Of a stretch of 64,000 nt of DNA, positions 24,056 through 33,847 are shown one piece after another. This DNA comes from RBG-13-51-18 sp963739395 (GTDB taxonomy: Bacteria; Chloroflexota; Dehalococcoidia; Dehalococcoidales; RBG-16-60-22): positions 256,524 through 320,523 of the forward strand of contig CAVUAE010000002.1 in assembly GCA_963739395.1 (NCBI GenBank). The letters are read 5' to 3'. The notes beneath the pieces are model-generated. The model was given only the letters and a program-made list of their open reading frames with translations. It did not search any database and was not told the DNA's origin. Both the position numbers and the translations under genes were made by a program. Each line of letters starts with the position of its first letter. Position 1 is the first letter of the stretch.

Positions 24056-26101
24056 TTGGCTGGCCAAGACGAAATCAAGCAAAAAATCGAGAAGTTACGG
24101 ACGGAAATCAACCACCATAACTATCTCTATTACGTTCAGGATAACCCGGAAATCAGTGACGCTGAATACGATAAGCTGATGCAGGAACTCAAACGGCTGG
24201 AGGAAGCTTATCCGCAATTCCTCACGCCGGATTCGCCCACCCAGCGTGTCGGCGCCGCACCGTTGGAAGCCTTCGGCATCGTAGAACATCCCTTTCCCCT
24301 TCTCTCTCTCGCCAACGCTTTCTCCGACGAAGATGTTATGGCATGGTACAAACGCACGATAAAACTGGCAGGCGACCGGCCTTTCGACTTCGTCGGGGAA
24401 TACAAGATGGATGGCCTGGCAGTAGCTTTGACCTATATCAACGGTCAATTTACGACCGGCGCTACCCGCGGCGACGGTTTTAGAGGTGAGAATATCACCC
24501 AGAATTTAAAGACAATCCGCAGTATTCCCTTATCCGTGCCGAAAAACGCGCCACCCCGCTTCGAGGTAAGAGGAGAAGTGTTCCTGCCCAAGACCGGCTT
24601 CCATAAGCTTAATAAAGAACGGGAGGCAGAAGGACTGCCTCTCTTCGCCAATCCGCGTAATGCGGCCGCCGGCTCGGTGCGTCAGCTCGATTCCCATATT
24701 ACCGCCAAACGCCCGCTGGATATCTATATCTATATGCTGGGCTATGCCGAAGGCAAAGACACGCCATCGACACACTGGGAGACAATGGAATGGATGAAAT
24801 CCCTGGGGTTCAAGATAAATCCAGATAATCGGCGTCTTAAAACTATCGAAGAAGCGATTGAGTTTTATCATAATCTGGAAAAGCGGCGAGAAAGCCTGCC
24901 TTATGAAGCCGACGGCGTCGTGATAAAGATAAACCAGTTGAATTTACATGAAGAACTGGGTGATATCGGCCGCGAGCCGCGTTGGGCGATAGCTTATAAA
25001 TTCCCCGCCACCCAAGCCACCACGAAACTCATCGATATCGGCGTCAGCGTCGGGCGGACAGGCACGCTTAATCCTTACGCCATCATGGAACCAGTTTCGG
25101 TGGGCGGTGTGACCATTAAAAACGCCGCCCTGCATAACGAGGATGATATTCGACGCAAAGACATCCGCATCGGCGATACGGTTCTCATCCAGCGCGCCGG
25201 TGAGGTTATCCCGGAGGTCGTTGGACCGGTTACCAGTAAACGCACCGGCAAGGAAAAAGAGTTCGACCTGCTGAAGAAAATTTATAACAAAGAAAAAGGA
25301 CGTCCTGCCTGTCCTGAATGCGGCGGGGAGGTCATTAAGCCCGAGGGCGAGGTGATGTACTACTGTTCTAACGCCGCTTGTCCCGCCCAGGCGCAACTCC
25401 GCATCGAGCATTTCGCTTCCAAGGGGGCGATGGATATTAGGGGTGTGGGCGAAAATATTAGCGCCACTCTCTTTAACCAAGGTCTAGTGAAAAATGCCGC
25501 CGACCTTTATTACCTTAAACCAGAGCAACTCGCCCAACTCGATAAAATGGGCGATAAAAGCGCCGCGAATATCATTAATGCCGTCAATATCAGTAAGACA
25601 AGACCGCTAGCGAGATTGATATACGCCCTGGGCATCCGACATGTGGGTGAGGAAATGGCAGAAACACTGGCGACCGAATTCCGCAGCATCGACGCGCTGG
25701 CGAAAGCAAGCCGCGAAAGGCTGATGGAGATTAGTGCCGTCGGACCCAAGATAGCGGATAGTATTATCGCCTTCTTCCGCGAAAAAGATAACCAGAATAT
25801 CTTACGTCGCTTGAAAGAAGCCGGTGTAAAAATGGAAGAAACAGCCGTTAAACAGCAAAACCTGCCCTTTTCCGGCAAAGAATTCGTGTTGACCGGTACA
25901 TTAGGTTCCTTCACACGCCAGGAAGCGGAAGCTAAAATTAAAGAATTAGGCGGCGCTGCCAAGGATAACGTCACCCGCAAGACGGACTATGTTGTTTATG
26001 GCACTGACCCTGGCTCCAAGCTGACACGCGCTAATGAGCTGGGGATAAAAACAATTAACGAAAAAGAGTTTTTAGAGATAATAAAAAAGGTAAAGGTATG
26101 A
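24056..26101 (+). CDS. ligA: NAD-dependent DNA ligase
   Basis: Seals nicks during replication and repair using NAD. The 681 residues contain all family domains: Ia (NYLYYVQDNPEISDAEYD), the adenylation domain with the catalytic Lys in EYKMDGLAVAL near residue 121, an OB fold, the four-Cys zinc finger (CPECGG...CSNAACPAQ), helix-hairpin-helix repeats and a C-terminal BRCT domain. The start is a TTG at 24056 with GAGG upstream. Its stop overlaps pth by four bases (ATGA), indicating coupled translation. Confidence 0.97.
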   Translation: MAGQDEIKQKIEKLRTEINHHNYLYYVQDNPEISDAEYDKLMQELKRLEEAYPQFLTPDSPTQRVGAAPLEAFGIVEHPFPLLSLANAFSDEDVMAWYKRTIKLAGDRPFDFVGEYKMDGLAVALTYINGQFTTGATRGDGFRGENITQNLKTIRSIPLSVPKNAPPRFEVRGEVFLPKTGFHKLNKEREAEGLPLFANPRNAAAGSVRQLDSHITAKRPLDIYIYMLGYAEGKDTPSTHWETMEWMKSLGFKINPDNRRLKTIEEAIEFYHNLEKRRESLPYEADGVVIKINQLNLHEELGDIGREPRWAIAYKFPATQATTKLIDIGVSVGRTGTLNPYAIMEPVSVGGVTIKNAALHNEDDIRRKDIRIGDTVLIQRAGEVIPEVVGPVTSKRTGKEKEFDLLKKIYNKEKGRPACPECGGEVIKPEGEVMYYCSNAACPAQAQLRIEHFASKGAMDIRGVGENISATLFNQGLVKNAADLYYLKPEQLAQLDKMGDKSAANIINAVNISKTRPLARLIYALGIRHVGEEMAETLATEFRSIDALAKASRERLMEISAVGPKIADSIIAFFREKDNQNILRRLKEAGVKMEETAVKQQNLPFSGKEFVLTGTLGSFTRQEAEAKIKELGGAAKDNVTRKTDYVVYGTDPGSKLTRANELGIKTINEKEFLEIIKKVKV

Positions 26102-26673
26102 AATTAGTCGTCGGACTGGGCAATCCGGGGTTTTTATACGCCCGCAATCGCCATAATATCGGTTTTATGTGCGCCAGTTATTTTGCTAAAAAGCACAAAA
26201 TCGATTTCGACCGCAAGCAGGGGCACGCGCGCACCGGCATCGGTAATATCGGACGCAATAAAGTGGTTGTAGCCCGCCCACAGACTTATATGAATGCCAG
26301 CGGGGAAGCTGTTAGCGCCCTGTTTCAAAGACTAAATATCAGTCCCGCCGACCTCATCGTTATCCATGACGATTTAGACCTGCCGGTGGGTAAAATCCGG
26401 CTGCGCTTAGGTGGCAGTTCCGGCGGGCATAAAGGTATTGAGTCTATTATTACACACATCGGCACCGAGGATTTCTACCGCGTGAGGGTAGGCATTGGAC
26501 GACCGGAGGCAGATACAAGCCCGGCAAAAGACGAATCCGTTATCGACTATGTTCTCAACGACTTCACCCGCGAAGAGAAGAAAATTATCGACGAGACTAT
26601 CCCTAAAGTCAGCGATGCTATCGCTTTACTCCTCTCTAAAGGCATTGCAGCCGCGATGAATAAATACAATTAA
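26098..26673 (+). CDS. pth: Peptidyl-tRNA hydrolase
   Basis: Releases tRNA from peptidyl-tRNA that drops off ribosomes. At 191 residues it is full length. GLGNPG at residues 6-11, the catalytic His in RHNIGF, RPQTYMNASG and the HDDLDLP segment are all present. It overlaps the end of ligA. Confidence 0.97.
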   Translation: MKLVVGLGNPGFLYARNRHNIGFMCASYFAKKHKIDFDRKQGHARTGIGNIGRNKVVVARPQTYMNASGEAVSALFQRLNISPADLIVIHDDLDLPVGKIRLRLGGSSGGHKGIESIITHIGTEDFYRVRVGIGRPEADTSPAKDESVIDYVLNDFTREEKKIIDETIPKVSDAIALLLSKGIAAAMNKYN

Positions 26674-26685
26674 AATCAATCATTT

Positions 26686-26714
26686 TTGCCCCCCTGAACC
26701 CACGATGTTATAAT
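26686..26714 (+). promoter_or_regulatory. Promoter upstream of the LOG-like gene and eno
   Basis: TTGCCC, 17-base spacer, TATAAT, 26 bases before the next start codon. Confidence 0.6.
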
Positions 26715-26740
26715 TACACCATCGACTAAAGGAACTTTTT

Positions 26741-27229
26741 ATGCCTAAAGAACTTATTGTTATCGGCGTTATTGGCGGGAGTGAGGTTTCCGAAGACATC
26801 TACCACCTCGCTGAAGAAGTTGGACGCGAAATTGCGCGACGTAAAGCAGCGCTGGTCTGCGGTGGTTTGAGTGGCGTGATGGAAGCCGCCTGCAAAGGCG
26901 CCATCGAGGAAAAAGGACTGACCATCGGCATACTCCCCGGCTATAGCCGTAAAGACGCTAATCCTTATGTGCAATTACCTATCGTGACCGGTATCGGATA
27001 CGCGCGGAATGTAGCCGTGGTTAAAACCGCCCAAGCCATTATCGCCATCGACGGCAGCTACGGCACGCTAACGGAAATTGGTTATGCTTTGAACTTCGGC
27101 ACACCAATTATCGGCTTGGGAACATGGTCGCTGTCGCTTGAGGGCAAGGAAGATAAAAGCATCATTCCGGCGAAAGACCCCAAAGACGCCGTGGATAAAG
27201 CGATGGCATCAATAAAGAAAAGTAGTTAA
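26741..27229 (+). CDS. TIGR00725/LOG-like nucleotide-binding protein
   Basis: A 162-residue Rossmann-like protein of the SLOG/LOG superfamily: VIGGSEVSED at the N-terminus, VCGGLSGVMEAACKGA, LPGYSRKDAN and IDGSYGTLTEIGYAL. The last corresponds to the GGxGTxxE catalytic segment of LOG phosphoribohydrolases, here with DGSYGTLTE. It may hydrolyse or bind a nucleotide; a cytokinin role is unlikely. It starts a short unit with eno, which begins 11 bases downstream. Confidence 0.82.
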   Translation: MPKELIVIGVIGGSEVSEDIYHLAEEVGREIARRKAALVCGGLSGVMEAACKGAIEEKGLTIGILPGYSRKDANPYVQLPIVTGIGYARNVAVVKTAQAIIAIDGSYGTLTEIGYALNFGTPIIGLGTWSLSLEGKEDKSIIPAKDPKDAVDKAMASIKKSS

Positions 27230-27240
27230 CGGAGTAAAAC

Positions 27241-28527
27241 ATGTCGACGATAAAAACGGTTAGAGCCCGGGAAATTTTGGACTCGCGGGGCAATCCTACC
27301 ATCGAAGTAGAGGTAGAGCTTAAGGATGGCACGATGGGTATTGCCGCGGTCCCTTCCGGCGCTAGCACTGGTAAATACGAAGCCGTCGAACTGCGAGATG
27401 GCGATAAATCTCGCTACAACGGCAAGGGCGTCCTTAAAGCGGTTAATAACGTTAATAAAATCATTTCTAAAGCCATCGCCGGCATGTCCGTCACCGACCA
27501 GGTTGCTATCGACCAGACATTAATAAAACTCGACGGGACTAAAGATAAATCAAAGCTTGGGGCTAATGCCATCTTGGGCGTATCTCTGGCAGTAGCCCAT
27601 GCTGCTGCCAGTTTCAAAGGCATGCCGTTTTATATCTACCTCGGTGGCGACGGCGCTTATGCCCTGCCCGTGCCCATGCTGAATATCTTGAATGGCGGCA
27701 AACATGCCGAAAACTCTACCGACCTGCAGGAGTTCATGGTCATGCCCGTAGGCGCTAAAAGCTTTTCTCAAGCTCTACAAATTAGCGTAGAAGTCTATCA
27801 AGCTCTAAAAAAGGTACTCAAGGGCAGAGGTTTAAATACCAACGTAGGCGACGAGGGCGGCTTTGCCCCCTCTCTCCGCTCGAATAAGGACGCTGTGGAG
27901 GCTATCCTAGCCGCTATCGAGAGCGCTGGCTATAAACCTGGGAAACAATGTTACATCGCTTTAGACCCCGCTGCCAGTGAGTTTTATAAGAACAGTAAAT
28001 ATGTCCTCGCTAAAGAGGGTAAGACCCTAACATCGGCGGAGATGGTTGAATATTATGCCCAATGGTGCTCCGACTACCCTATTATTTCTATCGAGGACGG
28101 TATGGCGGAGGACGATTGGGAGGGGTGGCAATTGCTGACACAAAAGCTGGGGAAAAAAGTCCAGCTTGTCGGCGATGACCTCTATGTTACCAATGTTACA
28201 CGCATCGCCAAAGGCATTGAACTTAAGGCTACTAACGCCGTGCTGATTAAGCTTAATCAGATTGGCACGCTTACCGAGACGCTGGAGGCGATTAAAATGG
28301 CGAAAAAAGCCGGCTGGACAGCCATCATCAGTCACCGCTCCGGTGAAACGGAAGATACCACCATCGCCGACCTTGCCGTGGGACTAAACACCGGCCAGAT
28401 AAAAGCCGGCGCCCCCGCCCGCTCCGAGCGTACCGCTAAGTACAACCGTCTTCTCCAAATTGAGGAGGAACTGGGGAATGCCGCCGATTATGCGGGCATG
28501 AATACGTTTTATAACATCAAACACTAA
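27241..28527 (+). CDS. eno: Enolase
   Basis: Converts 2-phosphoglycerate to phosphoenolpyruvate. At 428 residues it is the standard length. ARxILDSRGNPTIEVEV at the N-terminus, the metal and catalytic residues in SIEDGMAEDDW, GDDLYVTN, KLNQIGT and SHRSGETED are conserved. A GGAG site precedes the ATG. With gap at 31495 it represents glycolysis or gluconeogenesis in this region. Confidence 0.98.
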   Translation: MSTIKTVRAREILDSRGNPTIEVEVELKDGTMGIAAVPSGASTGKYEAVELRDGDKSRYNGKGVLKAVNNVNKIISKAIAGMSVTDQVAIDQTLIKLDGTKDKSKLGANAILGVSLAVAHAAASFKGMPFYIYLGGDGAYALPVPMLNILNGGKHAENSTDLQEFMVMPVGAKSFSQALQISVEVYQALKKVLKGRGLNTNVGDEGGFAPSLRSNKDAVEAILAAIESAGYKPGKQCYIALDPAASEFYKNSKYVLAKEGKTLTSAEMVEYYAQWCSDYPIISIEDGMAEDDWEGWQLLTQKLGKKVQLVGDDLYVTNVTRIAKGIELKATNAVLIKLNQIGTLTETLEAIKMAKKAGWTAIISHRSGETEDTTIADLAVGLNTGQIKAGAPARSERTAKYNRLLQIEEELGNAADYAGMNTFYNIKH

Positions 28528-28546
28528 AAAATGATAATACCAATAT

Positions 28547-29452
28547 ATGAGTGTAAAATTACGTAAATATAATAAATTAACCGACTTTCAAAAAGTTGGG
28601 GATTTTCTCGTTGAGCATTATCTGCCGGGAAACAGGGACGGCAATTCTCTACAGCCAGCCTGGGAATACATGCACTACCACGCTTGGTTCAAGGATGAAC
28701 TATTGGCCAACTCCGCCCTCTGGGAAGATAATGGGAAAATCGTAGCCGCGGCCCACCCGGAAAGCGTTACCGGTGAAGCGTTCATTGAACTCCACCCCGA
28801 CTATGCCCGCCTTAAACCGGAAATCCTGGACTATGCGGAGCAGAACCTGGACGGTAAAGACCCACAGGGGCGGATGAGTGTGCTGGTCTTTATCAACGAT
28901 TTCGATAAAGAATTCGAGGCGCTGGCGCGTGCGCGCGGTTTTGAGATTTTGCCCGAACTGGAACGCCGTATGACGCAGTGGCCCATTCCACGCCCTTTTC
29001 CCCCCATCGTCCTGCCACCGGGCTTCCGCCTGCAAAGCCTGGCCGATGAAAACGACATCGCCAAACTCGACCGCTGCATCTATCGAGGTTTCAACCACGG
29101 TGATGAGCCGCCGCAAATAGACTACGCCGGTCGTAAAAAGATGCAGTCCGCGCCGAGCTTCCGCCAAGACCTGAACATCGTCGTGGTGGCACCTGACGGC
29201 GGCTATGTTTCATACGCAGGCTTGTGGTACGATAACACAAATAAATACGGCTATGTCGAGCCTGTCTGCACTGACCCCGATTACCGCCTACGGGGGTTGG
29301 GCAAAGCGGCTGTTATGGAAGCCATCCAGCGCTGCGGTGAACTGGGCGCCACGGTAGCCTACGTCGGCAATACGCTGCCCATTTACCTTAGCATCGGCTT
29401 CAGGCAAATCTTTACAACACACTGCTGGAAAAAATATCTGGATAGGAATTGA
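28547..29452 (+). CDS. GNAT-family acetyltransferase with two-domain layout
   Basis: A 301-residue protein whose C-terminal half is a clear GNAT domain: CTDPDYRLRGLGKAAVMEAI is the acetyl-CoA loop, followed by GNTLPIYLSIGF. The N-terminal half is a diverged related domain. Substrate unknown. No ribosome site is visible, and a GATAAT box ends 8 bases before the ATG, so a leaderless message is possible in addition to read-through from eno. Confidence 0.82.
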   Translation: MSVKLRKYNKLTDFQKVGDFLVEHYLPGNRDGNSLQPAWEYMHYHAWFKDELLANSALWEDNGKIVAAAHPESVTGEAFIELHPDYARLKPEILDYAEQNLDGKDPQGRMSVLVFINDFDKEFEALARARGFEILPELERRMTQWPIPRPFPPIVLPPGFRLQSLADENDIAKLDRCIYRGFNHGDEPPQIDYAGRKKMQSAPSFRQDLNIVVVAPDGGYVSYAGLWYDNTNKYGYVEPVCTDPDYRLRGLGKAAVMEAIQRCGELGATVAYVGNTLPIYLSIGFRQIFTTHCWKKYLDRN

Positions 29453-29457
29453 AAAAC

Positions 29458-30450
29458 ATGTCTGAAATTTACCCCGGTATCCACTGGCTTAAGCTGCCTA
29501 TCACTGTAGAGCAGTCGAACCTGACACATGTCAATGTCTACCTTATTAAAGGCACTAAAGGCTACCTCCTCGTCGATTCCGGCTGGAACACCGATGAGTC
29601 GTTCACAACCTTCCACAACTATCTACTTAAGCACGGCTTAAGCTTTCTGGATATCAAGCAAATACTCATCACTCATGTCCACCCCGACCATTACGGAATG
29701 GCGGGAAGAATTAAGCAGTTATCCGGCGCGGAAATAATGATGCACCACATCGAAAAGGACTTCATTAGACCGAGATATATCAACATGAATGAACTGCTGG
29801 CTTTGACCGATAAAGCGCTTACGGCTAACGGCGCCTCGGCAAAGGAAATGGAGGTCTTAAGGGACGCCTCTCTTGGTCTGGAAAATTTTGTCGTACCTAC
29901 TCTTCCCGACACCACCTTGCATGATGGCGAAATCATTAAAACAGGGCTATTTACCTTCCGCGTTATCTGGACGCCCGGTCATTCCTCTGGGCACTTGTGT
30001 CTCTATGAGCCGGAGAAGAAGATATTCCTCTCCGGCGACCATATCCTGCCGAAAATCACGCCCAACGTCGGCCTGCATCCACAGTCCATTGAAAATCCGC
30101 TCGGACGCTATATTGAGTCGCTGCAGCAGATAAAGAAGCTAGACATTAAGCTAATGCTGCCCGGCCACGACCAGCCTTTTAAAAACGTGAAAACGCGTAT
30201 CAACGAGATAATCAAGCACCATAACCAGCGAAATTTAGAGATTCTAAAGACTTTAGAGCTCGGTGCTCAAACGGCTTACAAGATAGCACAAGAGATAAGC
30301 TGGGGTAATAACAACACCTGGAAAAATCTGCCGCCCTTCCATAAGCGTATGGCGGTCTTTGAAACGCTGGCGCACTTGGAAATGATGGCGGCAGAAGAAC
30401 GCGTGGATAAAGTCTCTCGCAAAGGCGTCTTTTACTACGCCCAGAGATGA
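29458..30450 (+). CDS. Metallo-beta-lactamase-fold hydrolase
   Basis: A 330-residue MBL-fold hydrolase. The di-metal site is THVHPDHYG near residue 75, with later ligands in TPGHSSGHLC and SGDHIL. The C-terminal part (HHNQRNLEILKTL onward) is a helical, winged-helix-like domain as in the LACTB2/glyoxalase II-like branch. Likely thioester or nuclease-type hydrolase; substrate not assignable. The start at 29458 is preferred to the TTG at 29449 because of AGGA spacing. Confidence 0.87.
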   Translation: MSEIYPGIHWLKLPITVEQSNLTHVNVYLIKGTKGYLLVDSGWNTDESFTTFHNYLLKHGLSFLDIKQILITHVHPDHYGMAGRIKQLSGAEIMMHHIEKDFIRPRYINMNELLALTDKALTANGASAKEMEVLRDASLGLENFVVPTLPDTTLHDGEIIKTGLFTFRVIWTPGHSSGHLCLYEPEKKIFLSGDHILPKITPNVGLHPQSIENPLGRYIESLQQIKKLDIKLMLPGHDQPFKNVKTRINEIIKHHNQRNLEILKTLELGAQTAYKIAQEISWGNNNTWKNLPPFHKRMAVFETLAHLEMMAAEERVDKVSRKGVFYYAQR

Positions 30451-30464
30451 TATAATAAACCGTA

Positions 30465-31469
30465 ATGAAAAAAATCGGCATTACCACTACCGTGCCGGTG
30501 GAAATCCTACTCGCTGCTGGCTACCAGCCTATCGACCTGAATAACGTCCTCGTCAGCGCCCCCGACCCTACCAAGTTCGTCACCATTGCTGAGCGGGATG
30601 GCTTTCCTCTAAACTGCTGCGCCTGGATTAAAGGCATTTATGGCGTCTGCCTAGAAAATAACATCAATGATGTTTTATGCGTCACTAGCGGCGACTGCTC
30701 CAATACCATCATGCTGATGGAGGTTTTAAAGCTCAAGGGTAAAAACGCCATGCCTTTCGCTTACCCGGAGCGACCCAATGAAGAAGAAATGGACTACGTC
30801 CTGGAAAAGCTGGCAGCAACCTTCGGCACGACGCTGGCAGCCGCCGAAAAAATCCGCGACATGCTTAAGCCGGTACGCGACCTCGTCCTTAAGCTGGATG
30901 AGCTTACGTGGAAAACTGATAAAGTCAGCGGGGGTGAAAACCACCTCTGGCTTGTATCCTCCTCCGACTTTAATGGAGATTATCAAAAATACAAACAGGA
31001 TTTGCATAAACTAATGGACACTTTAGCTAATCGTAAGCCTTATATAAATCAAATGAGGCTTGGGTATATCGGGGTGCCGCCGGTCTACGCTAAAGAACTC
31101 TATCCCTATATTGAAAAACACGGCGCGCGGGTAGTTTTTAACGAGATACAACGCCAATTCGCCATGCCGCAGCCGGGCAAGTCTTTAGCCGCGCAATATA
31201 CAAATTATACTTACCCCTACTCACTTAACGAACGCCTTACTGATATAAAAACAGAGATAAAGAAACGAAATATTCACGGGATTATTCACTATGTCCAGGC
31301 TTTCTGCCACCGTGGTATCGGCGATATTGTCATGCGCAGTGTTATTAAGGTGCCAGTGCTAACGCTGGAAGGCAACAATAACTTCTTCCTCGATGGGCAT
31401 GTTAAAACCCGTATCGAGGCTTTTCTGGATATGATAGAGAGAAAAATGTCCCGTAAAGTAGTAAAATAG
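30465..31469 (+). CDS. HgdB-like 2-hydroxyacyl-CoA dehydratase family protein
   Basis: A 334-residue member of the 2-hydroxyacyl-CoA dehydratase/benzoyl-CoA reductase subunit family. Cysteines in NCCAWIKG, TSGDCSN and AFCHRGIGD are positioned to hold a [4Fe-4S] cluster. Typical systems have two such subunits and an ATP-using activator; none is next to it, so it may be an orphan with another role. An extended -10 (TGATATAAT, box 30451-30456) lies 8 bases from the ATG, suggesting a leaderless mRNA. Confidence 0.8.
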   Translation: MKKIGITTTVPVEILLAAGYQPIDLNNVLVSAPDPTKFVTIAERDGFPLNCCAWIKGIYGVCLENNINDVLCVTSGDCSNTIMLMEVLKLKGKNAMPFAYPERPNEEEMDYVLEKLAATFGTTLAAAEKIRDMLKPVRDLVLKLDELTWKTDKVSGGENHLWLVSSSDFNGDYQKYKQDLHKLMDTLANRKPYINQMRLGYIGVPPVYAKELYPYIEKHGARVVFNEIQRQFAMPQPGKSLAAQYTNYTYPYSLNERLTDIKTEIKKRNIHGIIHYVQAFCHRGIGDIVMRSVIKVPVLTLEGNNNFFLDGHVKTRIEAFLDMIERKMSRKVVK

Positions 31470-31494
31470 GGTATCAGCATCTTCAGGAGGTGTG

Positions 31495-32508
31495 ATGAAA
31501 ACTCGTATTAGCATTAATGGCTTTGGCAGAATCGGTCGGCTAACTTTAAGGACTATTCTCCAGCGTCATAAAAACGATATTGAAGTTGTGGCACTCAATG
31601 ACCTTACGGATACCAAGACCAATGCTCATCTGTTTAAATGGGACAGTGTTTACGGTCGCTATCCCGGCGAAGTTGCCGCTAAAGATAGTAATATTGTGAT
31701 TGACGGGAAAGAAATACAGGTAATTTCAGAGCGCGACCCCGCCGCTTTTCCTTGGAAGAACTTAGAAATTGACATCGTTATTGAGTCCACCGGTCGTTAT
31801 ACAGATAAAGAAAAAGCCGCAGCTCATATCAAGGCCGGCGCTAAAAAAGTAGTTATATCGGCTCCTGCCAAGAACGAAGACGCCACCATCGTCCTGGGTG
31901 TTAATGAAAATACTTACGATCCTAAAAAACACCACATCATCTCTAACGCTTCCTGTACAACCAACGGCATTGCACCAGCGGTCAAGGTATTACATGAAAG
32001 TTTTGGCATTACCAAGGGACTTATGACTACCGTCCACTCTTATACCAACGACCAGGTTGTTCTGGATACCGTCCATAAAGACATCCGCCGCGCCCGTGCT
32101 GCGGGTTTAAATATCCTGCCCACATCCACCGGCGCCGCAAAATTGGTCGGCAAGCTAATCGAGGGGCTGGAAGGCAAGATTCACGGCCTCTCTATGCGCG
32201 TACCCACACCTACCGTCTCGGTTATCGACTTTGTCTGCAATACTTCCAGAGATGTCACTGTTGCGGAGGTTAACGAGGCGTTCAAAAAAGCTGCCGCGGG
32301 ACCCTATAAAGACATCATCGAATATTGCGAGGAAGAGCTGGTCAGCATGGACTTTAAAGGCAACCCGCATAGCTCTATTATTGACGCCCCCAGCACCATG
32401 GTTATTGGCGGAAATCTGGTTAAAATACTCGCCTGGTACGATAACGAGTGGGGTTATTCCTGCCGTTTGGGCGACTTAGTAGCTTTTATAGCTTCTAAGG
32501 GACTATAA
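31495..32508 (+). CDS. gap: Glyceraldehyde-3-phosphate dehydrogenase, type I
   Basis: A 337-residue GAPDH. INGFGRIGR at the N-terminus, the catalytic Cys in SNASCTTNGIAP, HSYTNDQ, the RRARAAGLNILPTSTGAAK phosphate site, and WYDNEWGYSCR are all conserved. AGGAGG lies 4 bases upstream of the ATG at 31495. Confidence 0.97.
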   Translation: MKTRISINGFGRIGRLTLRTILQRHKNDIEVVALNDLTDTKTNAHLFKWDSVYGRYPGEVAAKDSNIVIDGKEIQVISERDPAAFPWKNLEIDIVIESTGRYTDKEKAAAHIKAGAKKVVISAPAKNEDATIVLGVNENTYDPKKHHIISNASCTTNGIAPAVKVLHESFGITKGLMTTVHSYTNDQVVLDTVHKDIRRARAAGLNILPTSTGAAKLVGKLIEGLEGKIHGLSMRVPTPTVSVIDFVCNTSRDVTVAEVNEAFKKAAAGPYKDIIEYCEEELVSMDFKGNPHSSIIDAPSTMVIGGNLVKILAWYDNEWGYSCRLGDLVAFIASKGL

Positions 32509-32561
32509 CGGTTTTCGTCCAATAACGCCAAAAAACTTCTACGTAACATTAGAATGTTTGT

Positions 32562-32600
32562 TCGTAATCATTTGACTTTATGTCGTATTAAACGTAAAAT
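32562..32600 (+). promoter_or_regulatory. Promoter of tubulin-like gene A with shared upstream box
   Basis: TTGACT (32572-32577), 17-base spacer, TAAAAT (32595-32600). The 19 bases from TCGTAA at 32562 through the -35 match the promoter of the second tubulin-like gene at 16 positions. Confidence 0.6.
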
Positions 32601-32625
32601 AGAGTGAGGTTTTCTAAGGTAAAAT

Positions 32626-33798
32626 ATGAAACTTATTGTTATTGGTATCGGGCAATGCGGCGGCAGAATCGCCGATGAGTTTGCCCGACTAAATAAAAGA
32701 GCGCGTTCCGCCCGTGGACTAAATATTATCACTGGCGCTTATGCCGTTAATACCGATATTGCTGACCTAAGCGGTTTAACCACTATCCGACCCGCTCGCG
32801 AACGCATTCTTATTGGCAACCAAAAGACCCAGGGCCACGGCGTCGGGAAAATCAACGAGCTCGGTGCTGAAATTGCCCACGAAGACGCCGATAAAGTCAT
32901 TGAAGCAATTCGAAACACCGAATCCTTTACTGAAAGCGACGCCTTTTTACTCATCGCCAGCGCTGCGGGCGGCACTGGCTCTGGCGCGATATCTGTTTTA
33001 ACGAAGCAGATAAAAGAACGCTATTCCGAAAAACCAGTCTATAACCTCATCGTCCTCCCCTTCGAGCACGAGATAGTCACCGAAGATAGAACGATTTATA
33101 ATGTGGCTACCTGTTTAAAGTCCAGCTACCTGGTAGCCGATGCCATCTTTTTAATCGACAACCAACGATACGTCATGAAAGATTCACCTCTCACCCATAA
33201 CCTCAACCAGATAAACCAAAAAATAGTTCATCCATTTTTCAACCTGCTTTGCGCCGGCGAGGAAAAGAAGCCTCAATTCATCGGCGCCAAGATTCTCGAT
33301 GCCGGCGATATTATTCAGACACTGGTTGGCTGGACAACCCTCGGCTACGGCCAGTCGCTAAACCCTAAATTTTCACCTTTCTCTTTTACATCCCGCGACT
33401 TTCGCAATAAAGCCATAGAAACACAACGGGGCAGCCATGCCCTCGACGAAGCAGTCAGTAATCTCTCGGTTAAGTGTAATCCTTTGGATTCCAAACGAGC
33501 GCTTTACATCATTTCCGCACCAGCCAGAGAAATCAGTGTAGAGCTGGTAAAAGAACTTGGCACATATATTAAAAACATCGCGCCCGAAGCCATTATCCGT
33601 AGCGGTGATTACCCGAGAGAAAAAGGCAATGTTGATGTTACCTTAATTCTCTCGGAAATGAGTGATATTGAAGCGGTGCGGAACTATTTCACCAAGACAA
33701 TCGATCTTATCGCCGAGATGAAGAAACGCCAGGAAGGTATCGTTAACGTCCAGCGAGAGATTGATATTTCAATAAAAGACATTCCTTCGTTATTATAA
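32626..33798 (+). CDS. Tubulin/CetZ-like GTPase A
   Basis: A 390-residue tubulin/FtsZ-superfamily GTPase. The N-terminal loop GIGQCGGRIADEF resembles CetZ and eukaryotic tubulin (GQCG) rather than FtsZ. The tubulin signature GGTGSG is at residues 115-120 (SAAGGTGSGAISV). The T7-loop region reads DAGD at 225-228, keeping both acidic residues needed for GTP hydrolysis at the subunit interface but lacking the usual Asn. The C-terminus is KDIPSLL, preceded by a charged helix, and is shared with paralogue B. Expected to form cytoplasmic filaments, but the cellular role is unknown. It is not the division FtsZ. Confidence 0.85.
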   Translation: MKLIVIGIGQCGGRIADEFARLNKRARSARGLNIITGAYAVNTDIADLSGLTTIRPARERILIGNQKTQGHGVGKINELGAEIAHEDADKVIEAIRNTESFTESDAFLLIASAAGGTGSGAISVLTKQIKERYSEKPVYNLIVLPFEHEIVTEDRTIYNVATCLKSSYLVADAIFLIDNQRYVMKDSPLTHNLNQINQKIVHPFFNLLCAGEEKKPQFIGAKILDAGDIIQTLVGWTTLGYGQSLNPKFSPFSFTSRDFRNKAIETQRGSHALDEAVSNLSVKCNPLDSKRALYIISAPAREISVELVKELGTYIKNIAPEAIIRSGDYPREKGNVDVTLILSEMSDIEAVRNYFTKTIDLIAEMKKRQEGIVNVQREIDISIKDIPSLL

Positions 33799-33847
33799 AG
33801 ACACTGGATACAAAACCCCGATTATTGGAATAATCTTGTTGTCGTTT

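Noticed and set aside
24944..25480. 178-codon frame antisense to ligA
   Set aside because: Lies entirely within a conserved housekeeping gene, with no initiation signal or recognised domain.
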